From: Opitutaceae bacterium
GTDB taxonomy: Bacteria; Verrucomicrobiota; Verrucomicrobiia; Opitutales; Opitutaceae
Length of the DNA stretch: 64,000 nt
Direction of reading: 5' to 3'
NCBI GenBank assembly: GCA_030648295.1
Contig: JAUSID010000132.1
Coordinates: forward strand, 1-64,000
The notes under the pieces were generated by a model that worked only from the letters and a program-made list of their open reading frames with translations, ran no database searches and had not been told where the DNA came from. Below, piece after piece: positions 17,622-26,190 of this stretch. Within the stretch, counting starts at the first letter, position 1. Every line of letters starts with the position of its first letter. Both the position numbers and the translations under genes were made by a program.

Positions 17622-18077
17622 ATGATAATCCAGGGCACTCACACTATCGCGGCCGCGCCGGCGCATGTCTTCGACCGTTTGATGGAACCGGCCTTCCTGC
17701 AGCAAGCCATTCCGGGTTGCGAGAAACTGGAGAAGACGGGTGAGGATGAATATATTGCCCACCTGAAACTCGGCATCGGATCGATCAAGGGCAGCTACGC
17801 CGGGAAAGTCAGACTCACGGATCGGCAACCGCCGCACAAATTCACAATGCACCTGCAAGGCAGCGGCGGCCCCGGGTTCGTCAAAGGGACTTCCGCGATC
17901 GAACTGAAGGCGGAAGGTGAAGCGACAGAGCTGCATTATTCCGCCAACGTTCAGGTCGGCGGGCTGATCGCCGCGGTCGGCTCTCGCGTGATCGAGGCGG
18001 TGGCGAAGAAACTGGCGGGCGAGTTCTTCCTGAAGTTCAGCGCGATCGTGGAACACGATGTGAAGCCGGAGCGCTGA
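17622..18077 (+). CDS. coxG: CoxG-like SRPBCC membrane-recruiting protein
   Basis: A 151-residue protein of the CO dehydrogenase subunit G family (START/SRPBCC fold). The sequence has the family pattern IQGTHTIAAAPAHVFDRLME, AIPGCEKLEKTGEDEY, GSIKGSYAGKVRL and a C-terminal helix AVGSRVIEAVAKKLAGEFF. CoxG helps attach the enzyme to the membrane and feed electrons to quinone. Here it directly follows coxM (28 bp), completing an S-L-M-G operon. No maturation genes (coxD, E, F) are seen nearby. Confidence 0.88.
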   Translation: MIIQGTHTIAAAPAHVFDRLMEPAFLQQAIPGCEKLEKTGEDEYIAHLKLGIGSIKGSYAGKVRLTDRQPPHKFTMHLQGSGGPGFVKGTSAIELKAEGEATELHYSANVQVGGLIAAVGSRVIEAVAKKLAGEFFLKFSAIVEHDVKPER

Positions 18078-18127
18078 CTGGAGAGTTTCGTGAACGGCCA
18101 TGCCGGAGGGACCAGCAAAACCTGGGT

Positions 18128-18682
18128 TCAAGCGCCCGGAAATTCCGGCGGCTCCCGCTTCGGCTCGTCGCGGCGGCGAAAGAGCATCCACGTGCCCCAT
18201 TTGAGCAGGCCAAAAACTCCCGCCGCGAGGAGAAACAATTTCTCAATCGAGCCGCCGAAGAAGACAAAAATCCTCGTCTTCTGGATCACCAGCGCGATGA
18301 CGAAGCTGCACCCGACCATCACCATCAGACCGGAGAGACGATCGAATCCCGGCACGTCGTCGAACGGGACATTTTTCCGGATGAGCACCAGCGTGGCGAC
18401 CATCGAGGCGATGGGCAGAAAATAAACGAGCAGGTTGGCGTCGAGCAGGTTTTCGCCGCTGATGAAGAGCGTGTAGGCCGTGATTACCCCGGCAAACATG
18501 CCTGGCACGCACACCAGGTAAACCAGCACGGCGTATAGATATTTCCACGGCGCGAGTCTGCCCTGCTCCTTTCCATGCGAATGGCCCGCCAGCCACGCGA
18601 GCACCGGCGGGGCGACGAAGACAGATAACAACACCGCCACGGGATGTTGTCCGGCCAGAAGAACGAGGTCGCGAGTGGTCAT
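18128..18682 (-). CDS. Polytopic membrane protein, unknown function
   Basis: A 184-residue inner-membrane protein with five likely transmembrane segments (about residues 8-30, 45-70, 75-95, 120-140 and 148-165). The start MTTRDLVLLAGQHPVAVLLS at ATG 18682 fits the hydrophobic profile better than an upstream extension. A cytoplasmic tail RRRDEPKREPPEFPGA ends it. It converges on the cox operon (50 bp apart), so no functional link is implied. I do not recognise a named family. Confidence 0.65.
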   Translation of the reverse strand: MTTRDLVLLAGQHPVAVLLSVFVAPPVLAWLAGHSHGKEQGRLAPWKYLYAVLVYLVCVPGMFAGVITAYTLFISGENLLDANLLVYFLPIASMVATLVLIRKNVPFDDVPGFDRLSGLMVMVGCSFVIALVIQKTRIFVFFGGSIEKLFLLAAGVFGLLKWGTWMLFRRRDEPKREPPEFPGA

Positions 18683-19007
18683 GTCGTTGTCGGGACGGGT
18701 TCGGTTGAAGAGAGCACTCGGCTCGGAAACTGCATTCGAGAAAGTCCCGGTAGGCAAGGGCAGGACATCAGGTGGCCACGCGCATTCCCTTTGAAGGCCG
18801 GTTCGGCGACTCAAAGGTGGGGCTTTTCGCCACCATCGCGAATCTGTTCCGGCACGGTTTCATTCGTCATCGACGAATCCGTTCAGCCAGCCGCGAGAAC
18901 GAGAAAGATCAAGAGAACGAGAACGATGAAATCGTCGCGGCTTGAGACGAAATGGATCGATTGTTTCACAGCCTGGCCGTCCGATGGCAAAAGGTGCGCG
19001 ACCCGAT
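18683..19007. other. Gene-free stretch
   Basis: No supported gene. A short purine-rich, word-like segment (cgagaacgag, agagaacgagaacg) occurs at about 18890-18930, in the style of the other intergenic repeats; the remainder holds nothing recognisable. Confidence 0.5.
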
Positions 19008-19403
19008 TCAGTCAGGCTTATCCAACGCCTCACAGAACTCGCGAAACGCCTGCTCCTCCGCGCTGGTAGCCACCCCGGCGACGATGTGGCCAGCGAGGCT
19101 GCGCACGACGTAGGCCCGATCGGCAGGCAGTTCGAGCTTCTTGATTACAAGTGCGATGATCGAAGCGAAGGTGTTGCCGTTGTAGAAGCAAAACGGCGCC
19201 ATCCGATGGCAGCGTCGGCAGAGATCCACTGCTTCAGCAAGGCGCATCCCCTCGCGGTGACGGCTCTCCCAGAGTTGTTTGGTGGCATCGTGACCGTTGG
19301 ACGTCGGCTTGTGCAGCGCATTCTTGGCCTGACACAGCACCGCGTTCTGCGCGGTGACAATTTCCCAAGTGAACGGGGCAAGCCAATCTCGAATCTGCGC
19401 CAT
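19008..19403 (-). CDS. Hypothetical protein with CxxC and aromatic motif
   Basis: A 131-residue soluble protein of unknown function. A central segment DLCRRCHRMAPFCFYNGNTF holds a Cys-Arg-Arg-Cys pair, a further Cys and a well-ordered aromatic/Asn motif that looks conserved and not random. The N-terminus is Trp-rich (RDWLAPFTWEIVTAQNAVLC). It begins 3 bp after the small gene at 19407-19598, so the two form an operon. A metal-binding or redox role is possible but not supported beyond the cysteines. Confidence 0.55.
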   Translation of the reverse strand: MAQIRDWLAPFTWEIVTAQNAVLCQAKNALHKPTSNGHDATKQLWESRHREGMRLAEAVDLCRRCHRMAPFCFYNGNTFASIIALVIKKLELPADRAYVVRSLAGHIVAGVATSAEEQAFREFCEALDKPD

Positions 19404-19406
19404 GAC

Positions 19407-19598
19407 TCAGGACTGCTTCTGTTTTCGCGCCGCCTTGATTTTTTTCAGTTCCTCGACCCCGGTGCTCTTCAGATAGCCTTTGCCGGTTTTCGCGTACACC
19501 GGCTCGGCGGCGAAACGGTCCTGCATCGCAAGCCCTTCTGCCATCAGTTCGCGGAACAGCGGATCATTCAGCAGTTTTGGATTAATCGCCGGATTCAT
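19407..19598 (-). CDS. Small hypothetical protein
   Basis: About 63 residues from ATG 19598 (MNPAINPKLLNDPLFRELMA); an in-frame ATG at 19610 would add LAAM. The C-terminus is Lys-rich (GVEELKKIKAARKQKQS). It has no transmembrane segment and no recognised domain. It sits 3 bp upstream of the CxxC hypothetical gene on the same strand, which suggests a two-gene unit. Confidence 0.5.
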   Translation of the reverse strand: MNPAINPKLLNDPLFRELMAEGLAMQDRFAAEPVYAKTGKGYLKSTGVEELKKIKAARKQKQS

Positions 19599-19747
19599 GG
19601 CTGCAAGCATACCCGCGCCGGGTTGATCACGCAATCGCCCAATCGATCCGCCCGGACCACATCATGCCATGTGCATCACGGCCTTCATCCTGACCCGGCG
19701 GCTTGCTTCAAGATTCGGCAAAGTCAGCTCGGTCGGCGGACGGACGC

Positions 19748-20137
19748 TCAGGTCTTCGCATCACCTGACGCCGGAGGGCTGGTGCCGCCGAACGGCGCTG
19801 TGGTCGTTCCCGTGCGATAATGAACCACGCGGACTTCCTCCAGGGTCACAAGGCCGCTGCCGACCATCGTATCAAGGATGGGCAGGAACGCGTTGATCTT
19901 CTCCTCGCTGTCCACGATTTCGATGACCAGCGGCAAATCGTCGGAGAGGCGCAGGATCTTCGTCGTGTGAATCCGGCTGGATTTGCCGAAGCCCATCGCG
20001 CCACGCAGCACGGTGGCGCCGGCGAGATGAAGCTGACGGGCCTTGAGCACGATCGCTTCGTAGAGCGGATGCCCTTCGAAACGGTCGGACTCGCCGATGA
20101 AAATCCGCAGCAGCAAGGAGTCGGTGGGCAGTTGCAT
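19748..20137 (-). CDS. DUF190 family protein
   Basis: A 129-residue cytoplasmic protein of the DUF190/UPF0166 family, a small PII-like ferredoxin fold. The family pattern is clear: LRIFIGESDRFEGHPLYEAI, LAGATVLRGAMGFG, DLPLVIEIVDSEEKI and GLVTLEEVRVVHYR. Members are commonly encoded next to CrcB fluoride channels and may sense or regulate them. Here the ATG (20137) lies 2 bp after the crcB stop. An upstream frame extension lies inside crcB and is not needed. Confidence 0.9.
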   Translation of the reverse strand: MQLPTDSLLLRIFIGESDRFEGHPLYEAIVLKARQLHLAGATVLRGAMGFGKSSRIHTTKILRLSDDLPLVIEIVDSEEKINAFLPILDTMVGSGLVTLEEVRVVHYRTGTTTAPFGGTSPPASGDAKT

Positions 20138-20139
20138 GG

Positions 20140-20538
20140 TCAGGAGCCTTTGAGCGAGTTGAGCGAGGCGGCCGCCACGTGGCCGAGCCAGACGGCCAGG
20201 AGGCACAGGAAAAGCGTGCCGCCGGCATTGGCGCCGGCGCGCCAGAGCTCGCCCTCGCGGGCGAGCGCCAGCGTCTGGAGGCTGAAGGACGAGTACGTGG
20301 TGAACCCACCGAGGATGCCGGTCATGACAAACTGCCGGGCGGTGCCGCCCACCATGAGCCGGCCGTCAGGCGAGGTGAGCGTGGCGAAGAAACCGATGAT
20401 GAAGGAGCCGGAGACATTCACGAGCAGCGTGCCCCACGGGAACGTTTCGCCAAAATGGTGGGCGACGAATCCCGACATCGCGAAACGCGCCGTGCCGCCG
20501 AGCGCGCTGCCGAGGGCGATCCAAAGGTAGAGGGCCAT
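20140..20538 (-). CDS. crcB: Fluoride channel CrcB/FluC
   Basis: A 132-residue, four-helix membrane protein that forms a dual-topology dimer exporting fluoride. Conserved segments: GTLLVNVSGSFIIG (residues 36-49, with the pore Asn41) and GILGGFTTYSSFSLQ (74-88, with the Phe and Ser/Thr track of the pore). It is the first gene of a two-gene unit with DUF190. I looked for a fluoride riboswitch between the start and 20600 and saw no match to the crcB-motif consensus; that space is filled by a repeat instead. Confidence 0.95.
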   Translation of the reverse strand: MALYLWIALGSALGGTARFAMSGFVAHHFGETFPWGTLLVNVSGSFIIGFFATLTSPDGRLMVGGTARQFVMTGILGGFTTYSSFSLQTLALAREGELWRAGANAGGTLFLCLLAVWLGHVAAASLNSLKGS

Positions 20539-20577
20539 ACAGGTTGCGAGTGCGTCTGTTTACTTTCGGAAATCTTG

Positions 20578-20748
20578 TTCCGAGCGAAGCGACATCAGCC
20601 CATCGGTCATCGGTCAGCTGAAATCTGCCATTGGGAAAAATCGACGGATTGGAAATTACCAGGTGCCCGATGCCAGATGCCCGATTTCAAGATTTCCGAG
20701 GTGGATGCCCTTTGGTTGCGGCCGCCTTGCCGCGTCAAGAAATCTCCC
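20578..20748. repeat. Composite intergenic repeat upstream of crcB
   Basis: 20578-20700 is a degenerate copy of the hairpin at 58-198 (ccgagcgaagcgacatcag, cggtcatcggtcagctg, gatgccagatgcccgatttc), with the right outer arm lost. Next to it, ccctttggttgcggccgcc (20709-20727) is a second dispersed word that recurs inverted at 42264-42282 and in part at 36487-36503. Confidence 0.75.
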
Positions 20749-20750
20749 GG

Positions 20751-21422
20751 CTAAAGCGAGTACACGACGAACCACTTGTCCTTGTACAGCTGATGCTCCG
20801 CCACCGGTTTCAAGCCGGCGGACGCCATCCACGCCTTCGTCTGGTCCTTCGTGATCTGGAGTTTCGGGTCGTTGCGGTGCGGCCCGAGTTCGGGATGAAA
20901 ATCAATCACGGCGATCCGGCCGTTTTTTTTCAGGTAACCGCGCAGGTTGTTCAGGTATTCGGCGCGATTTTCGATGTGGTGCAGCACGTCGTAAATAAAG
21001 GCGAGATCGACATCTTTCCCGGGCAGGGCTGGATCCGTGAACTGGCCGAGGACGGCGACGACGTTGGTGACGTTCTTCTCCTTCGCGTTGCGCGCGATGT
21101 GGTCCACCAGCCCCTGATCGATATCAACCGCGTAGACCTTGCCTGATGGTGCGACGGCATTCGCGAGTGGCAGGGTGAAGGCGCCGGCGCCGGCGCCGAT
21201 GTCAGCCACGATGGTGCCGGGAGGAAGCTTCAAGGCGGAGAGGACTTCTTCGATTTTCAAGCCCTTCAGCCGGCCCTCTGAAGTGAGCGTTTTCAGCCAT
21301 GCTTCGGTGGTCCGCGAGCCGAGCTGGGCGTGGGCGGCCGGACCGAGGGCGAGAGTCGCGAGCAGCAACCCGAGTGAGGCAAAGCGGACTCGAGGCAGTG
21401 GGAACGGGAAGATGGAGGGCAT
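20751..21422 (-). CDS. Exported SAM-methyltransferase-fold protein
   Basis: A 223-residue protein with a clear signal peptide (residues 1-32, ...LLATLALGPAAHAQ, cleavage after AHA) followed by a class I methyltransferase core: motif I VADIGAGAGAFTLPLA, then YAVDIDQGLVDHIARNA, DVDLAFIYDVLHHIENRAEY and GRIAVIDFHPELGP. All SAM-binding elements look intact, yet the protein is predicted to be periplasmic, where SAM is not expected. I start at ATG 21422. Genes with this combination occur in several Gram-negative genomes without known function. Confidence 0.75.
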   Translation of the reverse strand: MPSIFPFPLPRVRFASLGLLLATLALGPAAHAQLGSRTTEAWLKTLTSEGRLKGLKIEEVLSALKLPPGTIVADIGAGAGAFTLPLANAVAPSGKVYAVDIDQGLVDHIARNAKEKNVTNVVAVLGQFTDPALPGKDVDLAFIYDVLHHIENRAEYLNNLRGYLKKNGRIAVIDFHPELGPHRNDPKLQITKDQTKAWMASAGLKPVAEHQLYKDKWFVVYSL

Positions 21423-21448
21423 GGGAGATTTGGTTCGGCTTTCCGGGC

Positions 21449-22888
21449 TCAGGACGAGGCAGGCGGCGGTTTGGCCGGTTCGGGGCTGCCGTCGAGCGGT
21501 AACACCTGCCGGCCAAAAAACAAGTACACGAGCAAGCCGGCCAGCGGCGGGGCCAGCCCGACCAGCGTCAGCCGGCCGGCGTAGTTTGCCGCTGAATACA
21601 GCATGTAGCCGCACATGCCGCAGAAGATGAGGGGCAGGAGGGGGAAGAGCGGAACGGCGAACGCGCGCTCGAGCGCACGGTCCTTTCGGCGCAGAACGAA
21701 GAGCGAACCGCCGGTGAGCAGAAAGAAAAGCCAGAACACCGGCGCGGTGCATTTCAGCAGCGTGTCGAACCCGCCATGACCGTCCCACGACACGGCGCCG
21801 AACCCGGCGCGCTGCAACGCCGACCCGATGAGGGCCCGGCCGGCTGGGTGGCCCACGAGCCATACCAGTGCGACGCTCGTCACCATCTGCACGGCGATGG
21901 CCGCCGCCGGCGTGCCCCAGCGCGAGTGCCAGCGCGACAGCACGGCGAAGGCGGGAAAATCCGCGCCGGCCGCGGCGTAAATCCGTCCGCCGGTGAGTAC
22001 CAGCCCGTTCAGCGCACCGAGGGCCGAAACGACGACGAGCGCGGACATGACGGCGGCGCCGCTGGCGGAGAACGGGCCCTGGAGCACATCGGCGGCGATC
22101 GCCTTCGAGGACCGCGCGGCGGTGAAACCGAGGGCGTTGAGGTAGGCCGCGTTGATGAGCAGATAAATTGCCGCGACCCCGGCGGTGCCGAGCAGCAGGG
22201 CACGGGGAATGTTGCGCCGCCGGTCCTTCATCTCCGCGACAATGAAGGCGGCGTCATTCCAGCCGCCGTAGGTGTACAGCACGAGGATGAGGGCGAGCCC
22301 GATTCCGGCGCCCGCCGGAACCGCCGCCGGCGCCTCCGCGTGAACCTGAGGCGAAAGGAACCCCGCCAGGACGATGGCCGCCAGCCCGACGGCCTTGAGC
22401 CCCGTGAGCACATTCTGCGTCCGCCGGCCGGACTTCAGTCCCGCGATGTTGGCGAGTGACAGGATGATGACGGCGGCCATGGCGAACCAGGGCGAGGACT
22501 CCGGACGGGCCCCAAGCAGCCGGACCGCGTAATCGGCAAACACGAATGCCATCAAGCCGATGCTGCCGCTCATGATCACCGTAAGCTGTGACCAGCTGAA
22601 AAGAAAACCGGCCCAGCGGCCGTAGGCGCGCTTGAGGAAGTAGTAGTCGCCCCCACTTCGCGGATACGTGGTCGCCAGCTCCGCGTAACAGAGTGCGCCA
22701 ATCACGGACAGCACGCCGCCGGCGAACCACACCAGCATCGCCTCGGTGGGGCTCGCCACGCACGAGAGGATGAACGGCGCCGTTTCGTAGATGCCGGCGC
22801 CAATGACGATGCCGACGATGATCGAAACCGAATCCGCCAATCCAAGATGGGATTGGGCGGGAGACACGTCGTTCTCCGGGGAAGGCAT
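21449..22888 (-). CDS. APC-superfamily amino acid permease
   Basis: A 479-residue transporter with about 12 transmembrane helices. The first helix contains the APC unwound-helix motif SIIVGIVIGAGIYETAPFIL (GxG(I/V)), followed by GALCYAELATTYPRSGGDYYFLKRAYG, the strongly conserved TM2-3 segment of amino acid/polyamine permeases. It probably imports an amino acid by ion symport or exchange; the substrate is not deducible. It lies 26 bp upstream of the exported methyltransferase-fold gene, so the two may be cotranscribed. Confidence 0.88.
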   Translation of the reverse strand: MPSPENDVSPAQSHLGLADSVSIIVGIVIGAGIYETAPFILSCVASPTEAMLVWFAGGVLSVIGALCYAELATTYPRSGGDYYFLKRAYGRWAGFLFSWSQLTVIMSGSIGLMAFVFADYAVRLLGARPESSPWFAMAAVIILSLANIAGLKSGRRTQNVLTGLKAVGLAAIVLAGFLSPQVHAEAPAAVPAGAGIGLALILVLYTYGGWNDAAFIVAEMKDRRRNIPRALLLGTAGVAAIYLLINAAYLNALGFTAARSSKAIAADVLQGPFSASGAAVMSALVVVSALGALNGLVLTGGRIYAAAGADFPAFAVLSRWHSRWGTPAAAIAVQMVTSVALVWLVGHPAGRALIGSALQRAGFGAVSWDGHGGFDTLLKCTAPVFWLFFLLTGGSLFVLRRKDRALERAFAVPLFPLLPLIFCGMCGYMLYSAANYAGRLTLVGLAPPLAGLLVYLFFGRQVLPLDGSPEPAKPPPASS

Positions 22889-22950
22889 GCTGGAATTCGG
22901 CCCGATGCTGCGGCGCCGCGGGTGAGGTCACCGGAAGGCGGCGCTGGCGT

Positions 22951-23280
22951 CAATGGGGGAAGACACGGAAGACGCGGAAGACGCGGAAGAACGCGAGAGG
23001 GGGAAGATGGAGAAGAACGCGAGACGGGAAGATGCGGAAGAACGAGAGAAGCGGGAGAACGCGAGACGCGGAAGACTCGGAAAACGGCAGAAAGAAGAAA
23101 CGGCAGAAAGAAGAAACGAGGAGAAGACGGGGAGACGGGGAAGAACGCGAGAACGCGAGAATGCGAGACACGGAAGACTCGGAAAACGGCAGAAAGCTGG
23201 AAATCCCAAAGCCAGACGCGCCATTCGCCATTGCCCATTTGCCACCGTGGGGAGACGTGGAGGATTCGGAAGAGGCATAG
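22951..23280 (+). repeat. Purine-rich tract of GGAAGAC-type words
   Basis: About 300 bp of almost pure purine on the plus strand built from the words cggaagac, gaagaacgcgaga, gagacggggaagac, cggcagaaag in irregular tandem. It sits upstream of the beta-helix gene and mimics an open frame, but its translation is only charged low-complexity sequence. Its counterpart is the tract at 1262-1450. Confidence 0.75.
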
Positions 23281-23353
23281 GGGCGGAAAGTTTTTTGCCG
23301 ACTTGGGACCGGAAATTGGTGCTGAATGCGAAGGATTCAACCCCGCTTCTCCA

Positions 23354-24538
23354 ATGATGACCCGCCTCGTTTGTGCGTTTGCCTTATCGACTGCTTTTCT
23401 CGCCGCGGCGCAGCCCGCGACCCAATTCAACATTCAGGCTGCGATCAATGCGCTGCCGCCCACGGGCGGGGTGGTGCAAATTCCGGCCGGGACGTACGAG
23501 ATCACCACCCCGCTCCTTTTGGGAACCGGGGATGTGCGGCTCGAAGGTACTGGCTCGGCGACGCATATCATCAATCGCAATACGAGTGGCCAGCCGGCGC
23601 TCATTGTCCGGCACCCGGAGCTGGCGAAAAATCCGCGCGATCGGAAGGCGCGGCTCTGGCGCGTGACGCTCGCAAACTTTCGCGTGAGCGGGTCGAAGGA
23701 GAGCGGCGATGGGATTCGCGCCGAGGGGATTGATGAGATTTACCTGCACGGCGTCGCGGTCGATCATCACGGCGGCAACGGCATCGTCCTGAAGGATTGC
23801 TACGAGGATCCGCGGCTGGTGGGGAATATCATCACCTACAATGCCGCCGCCGGCGTGCTCCTGGAAATCTGCCACGACATCGTCGTCAGCGCGAACCAGT
23901 TCGAGGAAAACCAGGACGCGCTGCGCTGCCACGACAGCTTCAATCTCTGCATGACGGGCAACAACGTGGATGACCACCTGCGCCACGGCGTGGTGATTGA
24001 AAACACCTACGGCTCGATCGTCACCGGCAACATGATCGAGGAATGCAATGGCACGGCCATCATCCTCGATCGCGATTGCTATGGGATCACGGTGAGCGGA
24101 AACACGATTGCGCATCACCTCGGCGGGGGAGTGCACCTGCCTGATGCGTGGGGCTGCGCGATCACCGGCAACACCTTTCCGCTCGTACATGCGGACTCGA
24201 TCCGGGTGGGGCCGGCGAGCGGGCGGCTGACCATCTCCGGCAATAATTTCAGCAACAGCTTCATTGGCGGGAAGGACAAGCGGCCGCCGACGGGGAAGAC
24301 GCCGATGCAAACCGACGCGGGTACCGGCATCACGCTCGACGGCACGAGCGACATCGCGATCACGGGGAACACTTTCGGCGGGCTCACGACACCCGCGATC
24401 ACGGTGAAGAACGGCAGCCAGCGGCTGTTGATCACCAACAACGTGATCACGGACGTGAATCGTGGCGCGCCCGGCGCCAAGCCGATCGAAGCCGGCGGCG
24501 CGAAAGACAGCATCATCAAGGACAACATCGGCGGTTGA
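23354..24538 (+). CDS. Exported right-handed parallel beta-helix protein
   Basis: A 394-residue secreted protein. A signal peptide (MMTRLVCAFALSTAFLAAAQ) is followed by a pectate-lyase-like N-cap (FNIQAAINALPPTGGVVQIP, GTYEITTPLLL). Then come about ten PbH1/NosD-type coils with the recurrent turn 'sGN.I' (VSANQFEEN, MTGNNVDDH, VTGNMIEEC, VSGNTIAHH, ITGNTFPL, ISGNNFSNS, ITNNVITD). Such proteins bind or cleave polysaccharides or coat surfaces; no catalytic Arg or Asp cluster can be assigned confidently. I start at ATG 23354 because upstream sequence is repeat DNA. Confidence 0.85.
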   Translation: MMTRLVCAFALSTAFLAAAQPATQFNIQAAINALPPTGGVVQIPAGTYEITTPLLLGTGDVRLEGTGSATHIINRNTSGQPALIVRHPELAKNPRDRKARLWRVTLANFRVSGSKESGDGIRAEGIDEIYLHGVAVDHHGGNGIVLKDCYEDPRLVGNIITYNAAAGVLLEICHDIVVSANQFEENQDALRCHDSFNLCMTGNNVDDHLRHGVVIENTYGSIVTGNMIEECNGTAIILDRDCYGITVSGNTIAHHLGGGVHLPDAWGCAITGNTFPLVHADSIRVGPASGRLTISGNNFSNSFIGGKDKRPPTGKTPMQTDAGTGITLDGTSDIAITGNTFGGLTTPAITVKNGSQRLLITNNVITDVNRGAPGAKPIEAGGAKDSIIKDNIGG

Positions 24539-24539
24539 G

Positions 24540-24720
24540 TCTATTTCGGATTGCGGATTTTGGATTGCGGATTGCCTGGGAGCGCGGGCGTCAGTCGATT
24601 TCGGATTTCGGATCGCGGATTGCGGATTGCGCTGGGAGCGCGGGCGTCCCGCCCGCATGGATTGAAATGGCTGCGGCATCCCTTCGACAAGCTCAGGGCA
24701 GGCTCTGCCGCAGAGACATT
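24540..24720. repeat. Heptamer arrays plus GGGAGCGCG and REP-like words
   Basis: 24546-24573 and 24601-24628 are four-unit arrays of gcggatt/tcggatt (7 bp). Each is followed by ctgggagcgcgggcgtc, the second copy continuing into the palindromic complement cgcccgc. At 24684-24706 lies cccttcgacaagctcagggc, a REP-like word related to those at 3700-3805 and 45405-45440. Confidence 0.8.
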
Positions 24721-24810
24721 CGAGCGGACGTTCGATCCCATCTGCGGCTGGAAGCCACAGCCACGGCGGAGCCATGCGGTCCGAACGGCATGCTTGCGGC
24801 TGAGCCAAGA

Positions 24811-24844
24811 GAAAAACGCCCGCCTCCTTTCGGGGACGGGCGGA
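24811..24844 (-). terminator. Rho-independent terminator of SGNH hydrolase gene
   Basis: On the minus strand a GC-rich stem (CGCCCGTCCCC / GGAGGCGGGCG, small mismatch) closes a GAAA tetraloop and is followed directly by TTTTTCTCTT. It lies about 60 bp downstream of the hydrolase stop codon. This is a textbook intrinsic terminator. Confidence 0.85.
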
Positions 24845-24903
24845 AAGATGGACGTAGTTTCGCGGATCGACTCGCGGGCATCGCGCCCAGGTTATGGATT
24901 TGG

Positions 24904-25920
24904 CTAGTTCTTGCCCGGAATCGGCAGCCGGACGAGGCCGCGAAGGCCATTGACCACTCCGCTTCCCGGGCCACCACCTTGCCGGGGAGAATAGCGCTCG
25001 AGCAGCGCACCAATCACATCTTCCGCGAAAACCTGGTGCCCGCGCGTCGTTGGGTGCAGATCGTCCCAGAAGAGCCACGTGGCCGGATCGGTGCCGGCAC
25101 CGGCCATGAGGTACGGCAACTGGACCTCGGAGAACCCATATGCAGCCGGATTGGCGACGACGGCGTTCATGAACGTGTGCATATCCGCGAGCGTGACCAC
25201 CACATCGGGCGCGGTGTAGGCGGCGATCGCGGTGGACAGGGCGCTGTTCAATTGCGCGGTCACGCGGGAATAAAATGCCGCGGTACCCTCCGGGACCAAA
25301 CCGAACCTCTCGGCGAGAATCACCCGCGGCGTTTTTCCGATGTCGGGCAGGTTGACGACCATGATGTGTTTCGCGCCGGCTCGCTGCAGCGTGATAAATG
25401 ACTCGACCAGGTTCATCACGATTTGTCCGAGTTCCTGCTCGTTGGCGGCACGCGAGAGGTCGTTGCCGCCGCCCTGGAGAAGGTGAATCGCGTCGGGATC
25501 GGCGGTGCCGCCGGAATCCGCGAGATAATCGCTCACCTGCGTGGCGACGTCGGTGCCTTCGAGTCCCGGGATTGGATTCACGGGATCAACCGACCAGACG
25601 TTGCCCGTCGGAATTGCCGCCGTGGCCTTCGTCAGCGCGCCGACGACGGCATAATTGCTGACCTGCCCGGCCATGCCCAACCGCGCGGCGAAATACTCGA
25701 CCCAAACGCGTCCATTGGTCTGCCGGCCGTAAACGTACATGGGCTCGTTCGGAAAGGCGCCGCCCGTGAACTGGGCCATGTTGCCGCTATCGTTGAGGCT
25801 GTCGCCAAACACGACGATCCTGGAAAAGGCGGTTGCCGCCGAGATCGCGGGTACCGCGAGGAGTGAAAACGCGAGGCCGGCGAACATGTGCCGGATGACG
25901 CGGAAAGCATTCGATTTCAT
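24904..25920 (-). CDS. Exported SGNH/GDSL hydrolase (lipase/esterase)
   Basis: A 338-residue secreted esterase. A signal peptide (residues 1-29, ...SLLAVPAISAA) is followed by block I VVFGDSLNDSGN (nucleophile Ser41), oxyanion Gly, block III GGGND (Asn153) and block V DDLHP (Asp287, His289). The insertions between blocks and the NGRVWVEYFA segment are like those of autotransporter-type and plant GDSL lipases. An own terminator lies downstream. The start at ATG 25920 is fixed by the signal peptide. The gene is divergent from a TonB-dependent receptor, suggesting a role in degrading acylated glycans or lipids; that is inference. Confidence 0.92.
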   Translation of the reverse strand: MKSNAFRVIRHMFAGLAFSLLAVPAISAATAFSRIVVFGDSLNDSGNMAQFTGGAFPNEPMYVYGRQTNGRVWVEYFAARLGMAGQVSNYAVVGALTKATAAIPTGNVWSVDPVNPIPGLEGTDVATQVSDYLADSGGTADPDAIHLLQGGGNDLSRAANEQELGQIVMNLVESFITLQRAGAKHIMVVNLPDIGKTPRVILAERFGLVPEGTAAFYSRVTAQLNSALSTAIAAYTAPDVVVTLADMHTFMNAVVANPAAYGFSEVQLPYLMAGAGTDPATWLFWDDLHPTTRGHQVFAEDVIGALLERYSPRQGGGPGSGVVNGLRGLVRLPIPGKN

Positions 25921-26190
25921 GGGGGAGTTTTGGGGTTGATGATTTCCTTCGGCCGCCCCGTCGCGAGGTGCCGCGACGGTGAGCTGGAGGCATCTGCTCA
26001 TGCGCGCTTCGGCTTGGTTTCGGATCATTCTTTCGTCAGAGCAGCGCGATGGACGCGGAAAACCGGCGCCGGCAGTCCGGCGTGACTTCCTCGCTCCGCA
26101 CTTTGGATCTTTGCCAAGTGCATTTTTTTTGTTTCTCTGTGACGGCCGGAGTCGGTGAAACCTGCTGCTCCGCGCCAACCAACAGACCCC

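Noticed and set aside
20539-20700. Fluoride riboswitch before crcB
   Set aside because: No match to the conserved crcB-motif core could be found; the space is occupied by a dispersed repeat.
22847-23353. N-terminal extension of the beta-helix protein
   Set aside because: It translates the purine-rich repeat into charged low-complexity sequence; a signal peptide begins at 23354.
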